From assembly GCA_022575985.1 (NCBI GenBank), contig JAKSXM010000007.1, positions 64,076,501 through 64,140,500 on the forward strand: a DNA stretch of 64,000 bases, written 5' to 3'. The position numbers were made by a program, and so were the translations under genes. The notes under the pieces were generated by a model. That model saw nothing but the letters and a program-made list of their open reading frames with translations. It did no database searches and had not been told where the DNA came from. The number at the start of each line of letters is the position of its first letter. The first letter of the stretch is position 1. This document shows positions 44,692 to 54,709 of the stretch, one piece after another. Source of the stretch: Anagrus nilaparvatae (lineage: Eukaryota > Arthropoda > Insecta > Hymenoptera > Mymaridae).

Positions 44692-45018
44692 TTATTTAAA
44701 ATTTTTTTGCAGATTCTTGAGTACTTTTTGAACACACACAAAACACTCTAACCTTTCTCGATAATAAGAAATGTGTGTGTCCCTACGAACTCCAAAGATA
44801 TATCTTAGGCATGTATTGCTTAATCTTTGTATTCTATCCTTTAAACTTGTTGAACAATCAAGATATACGACAGAGCAATAATCCAAGTGAGGGACAACTA
44901 GTGCTTGTACAAGCTTAATGCGAAGAGCCTCCGTGGTGCATTGCCTAATAAACCTGAGCGTATAGAGGACCCTATTCACTTTTTTACCAATTAATGTAAT
45001 ATGCGGCTCCCAAGATAA
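44692..45018 (-). pseudogene. Jockey/CR1-type RT post-palm segment (minus)
   Basis: The minus-strand frame from 45018 reads LSWEPHITLIGKKVNRVLYT, LRFIRQCTTEALRIKLV, VVPHLDYCSVVYLDCSTSLK, RLSNTCLRYIFGVRRDTHIS and YRERLE, then goes off-family near 44740. It is most like the 33.4 kb subfamily. Both ends are truncated: it lacks YADD and the C-terminal PPCIRDL block. A histone-type stem-loop lies 55 bp to its right. Confidence 0.75.
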
Positions 45019-45069
45019 CTGTTAATTTCAGTAGAAGCTTTCTGTATTATTTGTTCTTTGTTGTACGTA

Positions 45070-45098
45070 ATAGGTGGCCCTAAAAAGGGCCGGTGGTT
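45070..45098 (-). other. Histone-type 3' stem-loop (minus strand), left
   Basis: On the minus strand it reads CCACC-GGCCCT-TTTT-AGGGCC-ACC: a 6-bp stem and 4-nt loop of the metazoan replication-dependent histone mRNA form (GGYYCTTTTCAGRRCC). One loop base differs. It would end a minus-strand histone gene lying to the right, but no histone coding sequence was recognised at 45100-45500. Confidence 0.6.
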
Positions 45099-45099
45099 T

Positions 45100-45530
45100 T
45101 TTTTTCTTGCATTTGATGCGTGGCTTCAGCCACACGTTCCAAATCAATAAATCACAGACATACAACAAATTCAATCACCAAGGTCACAAATACACATACA
45201 TACACAAACATACAAAAGAGAAATCAAAAACTTACAAACATGCGAGCACCTAGTGCTCAGGTGACTTCTCCTAGCCAGGAATATCAATGTCCACCTCTTC
45301 AAGCCTACGAGCTCGGAAAATTGCACCAAGCGATTCAATCAATTACAGCTTACGAGCTGCTTCAATGAGGATTTAACGTCCGAAAGCCATGGACTCCTCC
45401 AAGTGCACCAAGCACATCAGCAACAATCAAACCAACAAACAATCTCATCCACAGCATAGCGAAGGCGTCAAGGTAGCCGCGTGCGTGAAGGCTGAAGTCA
45501 GGACACCAAATGCTGCTTTGGCCAGATATG
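45100..45530. other. GC-richer segment between the histone-type stem-loops
   Basis: The sequence is distinctly GC-richer than its surroundings. The plus open frame 45120-45368 begins in low-complexity CACA text and contains MRAPSAQVTSPSQEYQ from an ATG at 45240, which is only vaguely H1-N-terminus-like. I could not match any core histone here on either strand. It may be decayed histone spacer/coding sequence. Confidence 0.35.
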
Positions 45531-45533
45531 CGG

Positions 45534-45676
45534 TTATATTTATAAGCCTTCGCTGACTTCGAGCTCGTTCACTGATTGGAGCGCGCGCGACAAATTCGTT
45601 ACGAAGTTTACAATGTAAAAATTATGAGACGTGGCAAGGGAGGATTTTACCAATCGGCCCTTTTCAGGGCCACGAT
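45534..45676 (+). pseudogene. Gutted histone H2A/H4-like gene: TATA, N-terminus, 3' stem-loop
   Basis: A TATATTTATAAG box (45536-45547) and CCAAT-like ATTGG (about 45573) precede ATG at 45624, which opens M-R-R-G-K-G-G, close to the SGRGKGG (H2A) or TGRGKGG (H4) start but one codon short. The frame then runs straight into a canonical histone 3' stem-loop GGCCCTTTTCAGGGCCAC (45656-45673). The whole histone fold, normally about 100 codons, is missing. This looks like an internal deletion of a replication-dependent histone gene. Which histone cannot be decided from seven residues. Confidence 0.55.
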
Positions 45677-45678
45677 CC
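45650..45678 (+). other. Canonical histone 3' stem-loop (plus strand), right
   Basis: GGCCCT-TTTC-AGGGCC with CCAAT before and ACGATCC after is an exact match to the metazoan histone stem-loop core bound by SLBP. It sits about 12 bp after the truncated histone-like start. Confidence 0.75.
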
Positions 45679-45799
45679 TTATACGAAAAATCACAAGTAC
45701 TCGATGAGGTAAAGGAACAAAGGCGATAGCAAAGAAATGTTACTGCCGTAAGAGCAAAGGGAGCCTAGACCAATGCTAAGCACCGCGAAGCTAAGTTCA

Positions 45800-45894
45800 C
45801 GTGGCAAAGCAATGTGAAAAGCTACGAACGCCCGAGCTCGCCAGAGTGGCAAAGCTATGTGAAAGGCCAAGAATGCCCGAGCTCGCCAGAGTCC
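45800..45894 (+). repeat. Two-unit 47-bp tandem repeat
   Basis: GTGGCAAAGCAATGTGAAAAG-CTACGAACGCCCGAGCTCGCCAGA is followed by GTGGCAAAGCTATGTGAAAGG-CCAAGAATGCCCGAGCTCGCCAGA. The two units are about 87% identical, GC-rich, with CCGAGCTCG palindromes. It borders the histone island and the next retroelement. Confidence 0.8.
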
Positions 45895-46098
45895 AGGAAC
45901 AACTCATATAATTTTACTCTCTTTTTTTCTTTTTTATTGGCTAAAAGAAACAATAACTTATTGTCCAGGATGACACCTAGACTCTTAAGCTCTTTAACAA
46001 AGGTTACCTTAACACCTTCACTCACAGTCACACCATGTCTTTATCATTGCTTATCTTTTTGTAGATTTTTAAATCATCTATATAAATTAAAAACTTCG

Positions 46099-46205
46099 CG
46101 GTGATGAAAAATAGTCAACAAATAGTCTAATATATGTTCATCGAAGGTTGCACGCTATGTTAAAAATAGTAGATTTTTTATAGATTGACTATTTTTCATC
46201 ACCGG
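46099..46205. mobile_element. Small foldback MITE inserted in the RT pseudogene
   Basis: CGGTGATGAAAAATAGTCAA (46099) is the inverse of TTGACTATTTTTCATCACCG (to 46205), with a short AT-rich centre. It interrupts the RT frame just upstream of the YIDD block, which dates it after the retroelement. Confidence 0.7.
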
Positions 46206-46593
46206 GTTAGAATTAGTTACTGCATATTTTAAATAATTAATGTATACAACAAGGCTCCTAAATTAGATCCTTGCGGTACCCCAGAAGTTGGAGTAATTGA
46301 ATTGGAAAATTTTTGGTTGATTTTAACTAATTGCTTTCGATTACATAAATATGAGTGGAACAGCCTTAATAATTTGTCATTTACATTATATTTTCTTAGT
46401 TTATCTAGTAATAATTTATGGTTAACTGAATCGAATGCTTTAGCTACATCTGTGTATAATACATGCACAAGGTTACTTCTTCCAAATGCCTGAGAGATGA
46501 ATTTCTTAAATTTTAGGAGATTTGTAGTAGTTGACTTTATATTTACCGATCGAAATTCTTCGTAAAAGATTTTATCATTAATATAACTATAGA

Positions 46594-46634
46594 TAGTTTA
46601 ATTAAATAGTGTAGGTACTGACGAACCTCACACT
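46594..46634. repeat. Hairpin (AAATAGTGT...ACACTATTT) within the RT pseudogene
   Basis: AAATAGTGTAGG and CCTCACACTATTT are inverted around about 15 nt. The flanking RT frame resumes on both sides, so this seems part of a short insertion (about 46570-46665). Confidence 0.5.
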
Positions 46635-47116
46635 ATTTAGCCAGAGGCGAAATATCCCAACAATTGTTAACTCAATTTATCAAATAAATTATTCAGATTT
46701 AAAAAATCTAAAAGTTTGTCAAAACAAGATAAAATGGTTATTGTTCTGTAATTTTCAATAACTTTAGTGTTACCTTTTTTATAATATGGGAATAATTAAA
46801 CCATATTTCCATATATTTGGAACAATGGATTGATGGTTTGAATCAATGGATTGATTAAATAATATTTTGAGTGGTAATGATAAGTAACTACTAAAATTTC
46901 TTAAAAAATATGGGTGGATTTTGTCATAGCCTGGAAATTGATTAGGTTTTAGTCTTTTTATAGCTTTAGCAACATCCGTTTGAGTAATCACAAATGCATC
47001 AATTCTGGTATTATAACTTTGAAATTTAATAGTATCTGAAATAATTTCTTTATTAGTGTACGTGCTTTGAATTTGCTATATCTATATCATTTTCAATAAC
47101 TTTATTTTTATAAATC

Positions 47117-47370
47117 ATACACACCAAACCTAAAAGAGTTTTTTGTTACGCAGAAAAGATTGAATGTTTATTTAATTCTTTAGAGAGGAATTATTTTGAG
47201 GTTAATTATTTTAAAAAAATTTATTTTTGTTTAAATTCTTTTTGAACAGAATAAAAACTAAAATAAATTTTTTTCAAATAATTAACCTTAAAATAATTCC
47301 TCTCTAAAGAATTAAATAAATATTCAATCTTTTCTGCGTAACAAAAAACTCTTTTAGGTTTGGTGTGTAT
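47117..47370. mobile_element. Foldback element, about 108-bp arms
   Basis: ATACACACCAAACCTAAAAG at the left matches CTTTTAGGTTTGGTGTGTAT at the right edge. The arms (about 47117-47225 and 47262-47370) are nearly perfect reverse complements, including GTTACGCAGAAAAGATTGAA and GAATTCTTTAGAGAGGAATT-like text. The loop is AT-rich. It adjoins the 5' end of the RT pseudogene. Confidence 0.75.
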
Positions 47371-47374
47371 CGAC

Positions 47375-49060
47375 CGGGATTTGATTTTTTTTTTATTCAT
47401 TGATATAATACCAAAATAGTTTTTGATAAATTTTTAGGTTATTTTCCATATCATCTATATACTTACTTAACTCACATAAACTTTAACTAAATGAGGTAAA
47501 TGAGGTAAATTTTTGAGATAGTTTACCAATTCGAAAAGAAACGCTCATATATATTAAAACAAAAAAACAAAGTAAAACCACAAAACCAAATGCATTTTAT
47601 TCATTTATTACAAGAAAAAAAAGAAAAGCAATTGTCTGTCTAATTGGGCAAGAAGTAACATTTTTTTTATTTTACAGCTTTTGTAATAAATCGTTAAAAG
47701 CATTCATTCTCTTATTCTTTTCAAATTTTACACTCTAAGTTTATTCATTTTCTTATTTTTATATAAAATTTTTATTATATTATCTATCCATACTTCTCTC
47801 TCTTTTTTTTTTTATAGATATTTTTCACCTTTTTTTATATATTTTTTCAAATATTTATGAACTTTATACGAGTTATGATTCTTAAAAATAATAAAAAAAA
47901 GATCATCTCTTAAAAATTATTATATACTTTTCCTTTTTTTATATATCTTTAAAAAAAAGCTCATCGATAAAATATGTGCCTTGCAAACGTTTTCTAGCTT
48001 AAAAACACTTAAAATGCCTATAAATTAATAAAAGAGAGAAAGAAAGAGAGAATCTTAAAAAAATTCTATTGTTATACTATAAAAATGTAAGTTAAATTCA
48101 CTTTAAATAACACAAATTGCATTCACTTAGCTAATAATTAACTAATTAAAAAAAAAATAAAGTACTCAATTTACATTAAATACACTAAAAAAAATTTATA
48201 AGGGCTATTAGGTATGTTATACGGCCTGTGAAAATTCGTATAATAATAATGAAATTTAAAAGCGTTATTAAGCTATGTAATTTACAAAAAAAAAAGGTTG
48301 AAATTTAAACTGTTTAATTTTGGTTAATTAATGCGAGAGTATTTAAAAATTATGTCAATTTTAATTATGAATTTTAATGAAATTTTTTTCTTTTTTTTGG
48401 TTATCTTTGTAATCTTAAAAAGATTTTTTTTTACACCTATTAAAATTAACAGTTATTATGAAATTTCTTTACTTGAATAATGAAGTAGAAAGTGGCTTTA
48501 ATAATTAAGAAAAAATCGATATAAGCTTGCTTGGTTGTACTATAGTTTTATAATATCTTAGAAAGTCATTTGATAATAATTCAGTGGTTAGAAAAAGTTT
48601 TTATAAACAATTTGTAATTTAAATGACTTGTACAGGGACTTTCAGAAGAAATTATATTTGGAAATTAGTTTTATTGTTTATTTTCTAATTTTGGTACTAA
48701 CCTAACGGATTAAATAGTCTTTTATCTCCATAATATACACTGTTAGGGTGCCGGGTTTGAATTTTGCTTGAATTATTAATTTTTAAGGAAATCCAAGCAT
48801 AATAACTAGGTAGTGTATGTTGTTTTCTAAAACAGCTTACAAACTCTTAACAAAACATTCAAGCCTCTTATTTTAAAATAATTCCGAGAATTTTGTTTTT
48901 TTTATTATTAAAGAATTTTGAACGATTAACGGTAGTATTCCATAGCTTTTGCTTTCATCAACCAGCAGAAAGATGGTGGAAAAGTAAAAAAAAAAAAAAA
49001 ATTTCTATATTAAATAAAAATATTTGATTTCTGAGCTAACAATTATTTGCTTTATTTTTT
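47375..49060. other. AT-rich intergenic stretch
   Basis: No gene or repeat was recognised. Confidence 0.5.
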
Positions 49061-49069
49061 CAATAAATA

Positions 49070-49108
49070 GCCCACGTTTCGAAGACCTTCAGTCTTCATT
49101 ATCAAGGC
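49070..49108 (-). ncRNA. Degenerate hammerhead-like motif
   Basis: On the minus strand CTTGATAAT is followed by a perfect 6-bp stem GAAGAC/GTCTTC (loop TGAAG) and GAAACGTG. The layout copies the CTGATGA - stem II - GAAAC core, but the first block has an insertion. Similar to the motif in the 27.9-28.3 kb palindrome; likely inactive. Confidence 0.35.
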
Positions 49109-49329
49109 TAAAAATTTTACAATATTAATTTTCTAATTTTTACGTAATTTGGGAATCCTTACAGAAATACTCAAGAAATACGTCCAGTTGGACTCAAAAT
49201 TTTATGTAACTTAGGATCTTTTGAAAGCGACCTAAAAAATAAAAAATGGTTTATTTGATCTTTAGAAACGTGGATTTTAGTTTGGCTGTTTTTCGGAAAT
49301 TACGATTTTTTGACATTTTCAAATTGCAT

Positions 49330-49557
49330 CAACATTTAAAGACTGATTATATCATGCTTCATTTTTATTTATTATTTTATTTTTACTTCCATTTTATCTT
49401 ATGTAAATATATTTAAAATTGTTGTATAATTTCTAATTAATTTATTGTTACTGATTCAAATTATTTATAATTGTTACTATCATGTATACAAAATTTTGTA
49501 GTGGACTAATAAAGCATACTATACTATACTATACTATACTATACTATACTATACTAT
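49330..49557 (+). mobile_element. Non-LTR 3' end remnant with (ATACT)n tail
   Basis: AT-rich UTR-like sequence ends TTTTGTAGTGGACTAATAAAG and is followed by about nine ATACT units (49512-49557). The arrangement copies the 35.2 kb end (GTAGTTGGTGCAAATAAACTTTATC...), so it is probably a 5'-truncated insertion with no coding left. Confidence 0.5.
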
Positions 49558-49559
49558 TT

Positions 49560-52015
49560 TCCTATCATGATCTTCTATAATTTTTAACCTATCAAGGAAG
49601 GTAGTTGTTGGTGCGAGTGTTGGTGTTATTCTTAAATCAAAAAATTTCTATCTCTAAACCCACATTACTCCAAGTCCCTTAATTGAAATTATTTTAATTA
49701 GCCTTAACCCAAATTTTTTTGGCTTTATAAAATTTATTTCATTTTCATAAACTTTTTTTTAATTAATTGTTATTTTTATCAACAAAAAAAATATATAAAT
49801 TCTTTAAAAAATTGTTCATAGAGTACATATGGATCATGTTATTATTACATACACGTTTTTTTTTAATGCTAATTTCTCAAATGCTTCCGATTCGAAAGAA
49901 AATACTTTGGAGTAGATTTGATACCCAAGCATGAGTTTTATGTACATTACAATTGAAAATTCCACTATAATTAAAAAATTTACACGAATTTACAAAATAT
50001 TTAATAATAACATTTTTGACATATAAAACTTAAAAATTGTTTAAATAATATACATAATTTTATTTCTTGACTATTTATTATTTCATTAATCAAATATTTT
50101 TAATTAGATTCATGAAAACTATGTAAAAAGTTTTAAATTTTCATGCTTGAATAAATACAAATACTTTTACATTATGCGGTTTAAACAATATAATTTTAAT
50201 TTAACTATAACTTAATTAAAATTAACTGTAAAAATGTAATATTTATTCTAAAAGAAAATTATTTCATATTACAAAATTATATTTATTTTTAGGATTAAAT
50301 AACAATTTAATTCTTAAAATGATTGTATAAGATGTTATAGAAATAAGTGTACTGTAAATAATCTTAGGAAGTAAACAATCACGATTTCATTATTTAATGT
50401 AATTAGATGCACTTAAGCTAATTGTTAATTTACAAAAAAGGAATTAAAAAATTAAAAATTGAAGCACATCTTGTAATAATTAGAATTTTTTGATTTAATT
50501 AGAAAAATGAAAAACAAATTTTTATGTGAAATAATTCAAATGACCTAAAATTTGTGAATTTTTTATCCAACATTATTTTAGATTTTATTTTTCATTGTGG
50601 AACAGGCTATGACCACGAGATTAATTTGGAAGAACCCAAATTAAGAAAAAATTTATTTTAAATATATTTTCCATATTAACGTGTTAGAACCAAAAAAAAA
50701 AAATGAAATTTAAGAAAATAAGTTAATGTTTTTTAGAAATTGCAATTTTTTCGAAAAAGAAAATTTTTTCCATGCTTATTTTACAATAGATTGATTTTGA
50801 CACATCATTATTTTAAAAAATAATTCCATCAATTAAAGATAAATCAAATTTATTGGAAAATATCATTATTATTTTTTGTGATAGAAGTCCCACAAATCAA
50901 AGAAATGTATGATGGAAACGAAATTTACATAAAAAGGACACATAAGGCACCGATTGAAACGTAAGGTTAGAATAGTATACGAAGGATTTAAAAAAATAAA
51001 TAGGTCAGTACATAAAAAACGTCAGCAGATTTTTGGTCGAATCGGTGCATTGTGCGCCTATACACAACTAGATATCTGCCAAGCATTATTCTAAAATGTG
51101 TCTCCAAAAAATTAAGTTCCGCATACCTATACATACAGTTCATATACTAACAAGGGAAGAACGGAACATTTAGGACTTGCCTTTAATATGTTGCAAACAT
51201 ATCCATTATACCCTTCTTTTATTCCAACGCACCTTCTGGGCTTAGAAGCGTAGAGCTCAATGTTGCGACAATGTTATAAAATCGAGTTTTCAGTCAATTT
51301 TCCAAATAGCGCTGTCATATTGCATTCCAAACATATTACTTCGGCTGTTCTCATTTTTTTTTTTGTATAAATGTTACCTTTCAATCCCCGTAAACCGCAT
51401 TATTTTATCACCTATTCTCTCATCACTATAGTCAATAAACCAAATTCCCAGTTTTGGCCCAGAATTAGAAATTTTTAAATTGCTACCAAAATTACAATTT
51501 TTAATAAAAATAGGTCTTACATGTCTCAAAAATTTTGTGTGAGCTCTGAAATTCCAAAAATTCTTTACTTGTTTCTTGTCAATTATTAATTTAGAAGATA
51601 TAAGACAGAATCTCAATTTAAGGTTTTTTTAAAAAGTCAATTTTTATCACTAACTTTGTAGAATTACATCCTGGAATATTTAAAACTAAAAGGACGAGTA
51701 AGGCATTTTTTGAAACTTATAACTTGTACAAAACTTCTGGAATCCATAAAAATCATTTTCATTATTTTCATTAAAAATGACAATTTTAGCAGCAATTTAA
51801 AAATTGGTCATTTTGGGCCAAAAATGGGCATTTGGTGTATTAATTAGTGAATTAATGATAAAAAATTGCAGTTTACAGTAATTGAAATGTGATACTTATA
51901 AAACAAAAAAATGAGACCAATGGGAAATATTTTGTTTGAATTTCTGGATAACAAAGTTATTTGGAATAGGATTTCTGGGTAACTTAAATTTAGAGATTTA
52001 TTATAATTTCGGTTC
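49560..52015. other. AT-rich intergenic stretch
   Basis: No gene was recognised. A less AT-rich block lies at about 50880-51360, and the minus open frame 51374-51616 shows no family motif. Confidence 0.5.
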
Positions 52016-52019
52016 TAGG

Positions 52020-52113
52020 ATTTATATTAATTAGGGAGTACATGTTAAAACTGTTATAAATGAACATGTTCAATGCTCGTTAGTAAGAACACACAAACCA
52101 GTTATAATTTTTT
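52020..52113 (+). mobile_element. HINE-like element, copy C (3' end only)
   Basis: CTGTTATAAATGAACATGTTCAATGCTCGTT (52051-52081) followed by CACACAAACCAGTTATAATTTTTT matches the hairpin end of copies A and B with a few changes (subterminal repeat 14/15; hairpin degraded). The rest is truncated or diverged beyond recognition. Confidence 0.6.
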
Positions 52114-52554
52114 ATACACGCACCGCTCTATATATGTATTGCAAATTCCCCAATTTTGTTTCTTTTACTATTTACTGACTCAAACTTTTCTGTACTCATC
52201 ATAACCTGGTGTTATAAAGAATTTAATGAAACCATTTCCATAAACTGGATTAACTCCGAACAGCCTTTTATAATTATTTGCTCAGCTAAACATAATACTT
52301 CCTTTTGTTTAATTTTTTAAATTATTTTGACTAATAAAATAAAATTACTCACTGAATTTTCACAAAACAAATTTTACAAAACTTTTTAAATAAACAATAG
52401 CTTTTCAATTTAGTTAAAAATTTTGAAAGTTTCATTTATATTATTTGAAATTTAATTAAATTATATATTTTCTTATTACAATCCTTAGAGATTAATTTAA
52501 AAACTTGTTTTGAATGAAATTTAAATATTTTAATCCAAATATATTTAAAAGTTA

Positions 52555-53330
52555 AGTAGGAAATAGCTATATCTTACTACCATATATATTTGAAAATTTA
52601 TTTGTGTGTCTGTGTGTGTGTATGTGTTCCATCATCAGGGTCAAACCACTGAACAAAACTACATAAAACCGGTGTCAAAATAAAGATAAAAAATCCGCGG
52701 GTGACATAGGCTATAGATTTTCTGCACAGCTATCGTAGTTTTTGAGATATTTAATTTTTAATGTTTTTGAAATTGATAAAATTTTGAAAAATTTTGAAAA
52801 AAACTAAAATATCTCGAGACTATTCGATTCGGCACCAATTTTTACGTATTCTCCTAAATTTTTATTCAAAATGGAGGTATCTTTAAAATTTTATAAAATA
52901 TTTTTGAAGCTAGTTAAAAATATTTTTTTCATGTTTTTATTTTTTATGGTATTTTTAATAATTTATTTATGTGCCTGTGTGTCTATGTGTTTCATCATGA
53001 GGCTCAAAAAAATGAAAGGAATTACATAAAACCGGTGTTAAAATCAAGTTAAAATAAAAAAATGTTTACTATTTTTGGGAAAAATTAAATTTTTTGAAAA
53101 TTTTGTTAAAACGTGAAATATCTGAAAAATATGATAAAATTTTAATGTCGCAATTGGTATTTCTTGATTCAGTCAATTTTAGAACCATCTATATATACAT
53201 ATCTTAATACTATATACTATATACTATATATATTTAAAAATTTATTTGTCTGTCTGTCTGTCTGTACCCTAATGACTCAAGTACCGCCGAACCAAAACCT
53301 ATAATTTTTCATTAATGTTTCACCTACGCT
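52555..53330 (+). repeat. Three degenerate modules starting with TGTSTGT runs
   Basis: TTTATTTGTGTGTCTGTGTGTG (52599), TTTATTTATGTGCCTGTGTGTC (52964) and TTTATTTGTCTGTCTGTCTG (53239) each head a unit. The first two are followed by TCATCAKGGTCAAA or similar and ACATAAAACCGGTGTYAAAAT. GTCTGTCTGTCTGT-headed repeats of this style are common in arthropod genomes; the class is not settled here. Confidence 0.55.
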
Positions 53331-53344
53331 GCTCTGAATAGTTT

Positions 53345-53560
53345 GAATGTGTTTGCATTATTATAAATTTGTAGTGAAACAACATTTTTTTAGGCAACAG
53401 AAAAATATTGAAGTAAATGTGAACAGGAGGGACTGAGCCTCATCTGAAAAATCTGAACGTGTTTGCATAATTATAAATTTGCAGTGAAAAAAGATTTTTT
53501 GAAGCAACTTAAATAGAAGTAAATGCGACACAGGGGGGCGGAGCCCCCCCTCCAACTTTT
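53345..53560 (+). repeat. Two-unit tandem duplication (about 115 bp)
   Basis: GAAYGTGTTTGCATWATTATAAATTTGYAGTGAAA starts at 53343 and 53455. Both units end with an AGTAAATGYGAMCAGG segment. The second terminates in the GC palindrome GGGGGGCGGAGCCCCCCC. The two overlapping minus frames 53361-53564 and 53471-53668 come from this duplication. Confidence 0.7.
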
Positions 53561-53612
53561 GCAAGTATACTTATATATATATACGCAAGCATTTTCAATA
53601 GGTATTATATTC

Positions 53613-54407
53613 CAGTCAAAATACGGGTTTGGTTGTATTTTCACTGGCGAACACGAGATTTGCTCCACTATAGATTTTTTGGGTCACTGAACACAAAAAT
53701 CGGGGTCATTTCGTAAAGAAATGGGAGCTTCACCCTTAAATTTGCAAAAACTACCCCCAAAAAGGGATTTTTTTCTCGGATTTTTTAACATATTCGCACT
53801 TTAAGCGCTATACGGGTTTTTTGGGTCAGTGATCAAGAATTTCGACTTCTTTTTCATAAATAATCAATATTTCACCCTTAAATAGCTAAAACTACCCCTA
53901 AAAGGTTTTTTTTTATTATTTTCACACTTTGAGCGTCAAGGAGATGCCCATATAGGATTTTTGGGTCGCTATTCAAGAATTTCGACTCCTTTTTTGTGGT
54001 AAAATATTGATAATTTATGAAAAAGAAGTCGAAATTATTGATTATAGCGACCTAAAAAACCTATATGGGCATATTCTGGATGCTAAAAGTACGAAAATAG
54101 CAAAAACACCCCTGTTAGGGGTAGTTTTAGCTATTTTAAGGGTGAAATATTAATTATTTATGAAAAAGAAGTCGAAATTCTTGATCAGCGACCCAAAAAA
54201 CCCGTATAGTGCAAATCTGAGCGCTCAAAGTGCGAGTATGTAAAAAAAAAAACCTTTTTGGGGTAGTTTTTGCAAATTTAAGGGCGAAGCCCCCATTTCT
54301 TTACGAAATGACCCCAATTTTCGGGTTCAGCGACCCAAAAAACCTATATTTAATCAAATCTCGCGTTCGCCAGTGAAAATACAACCCCCCCTCCCGTATT
54401 TTGACTG
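53613..54407. mobile_element. 0.8-kb palindrome built of type 1 modules
   Basis: CAGTCAAAATACGGG at 53613 mirrors CCCGTATTTTGACTG ending at 54407. The arms (about 53613-53995 and 54025-54407) match throughout. Each arm holds three tandem type 1 modules with GGGTC cores at 53681, 53823 and 53963 (142 and 140 bp apart) and their mirror images. Outer text GGTTGTATTTTCACTGGCGAACACGAGATTTG is also mirrored. No transposase; ends lack an obvious target duplication. Confidence 0.8.
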
Positions 54408-54419
54408 CAGTATTATTAA

Positions 54420-54625
54420 AAATATAAGAAAATATTTCAGTAAGTACTAGATAATAAGATTTTAAAATAAAGGTATAACATATTTTAAATCATAATAAAA
54501 TGTAGATCATATAGATTTTAACTATGTAGAAATATAGATAAAGTATTTTATTTTAACCACACGCTTAAGTACCTGTGTAAGTATAGAAGAATAGTATATG
54601 GATTATCTTATAAGTATATATATGA
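54420..54625. other. AT-rich spacer
   Basis: Nothing recognised. Confidence 0.5.
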
Positions 54626-54627
54626 GG

Positions 54628-54707
54628 AATTCTTCGTTGAAATGACTGAAAGAAAGGTAAAAGCCCAGGATTTGGAAAAAACAATTCGATTTCTTGGGTT
54701 CTGCAGG
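54628..54707 (+). CDS. Unrecognised exon-like open segment with splice donor
   Basis: The frame EEFFVEMTERKVKAQDLEKT-IRFLGFCR is rich in charged residues and sits in AT-rich noise. It ends at a good donor (TTCTGCAG|GTAAAAA, about 54708). No acceptor or partner exon was found upstream. It could be a host exon or a fragment of a mobile element; no family recognised. Confidence 0.25.
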
Positions 54708-54709
54708 TA

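Larger units (their letters stand above)
45935..47085 (-). pseudogene. Non-LTR reverse transcriptase, minus strand, two insertions
   Basis: Minus strand from about 47085: TYTNKEIISDTIKFQSYN, VAKAIKRLKPNQFPGYDKIH, YFLRNFSSYLSLPLKILFNQ, IWKYGLIIPI, ENYRTITILSCFDKLLDFLN (RT blocks 1-2), a hairpin insertion near 46570-46660, YTDVAKAFDSVNHKLLLDKL (first Asp block), SGVPQGSNLGALLYTLII, a 107-bp foldback insertion (46099-46205), FLIYIDDLKIYKK (YADD to YIDD) and VKELKSLGVILDNKLLF. It then stops at about 45935, fused to the GC-rich island. The RT core is well preserved despite shifts. It is a different subfamily from the others. Confidence 0.8.

Noticed and set aside
52555..53330. GT-rich runs as a plain microsatellite
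   Set aside because: The runs head longer repeated modules sharing ACATAAAACCGGTGT, so they are part of a dispersed repeat and not a stand-alone microsatellite.
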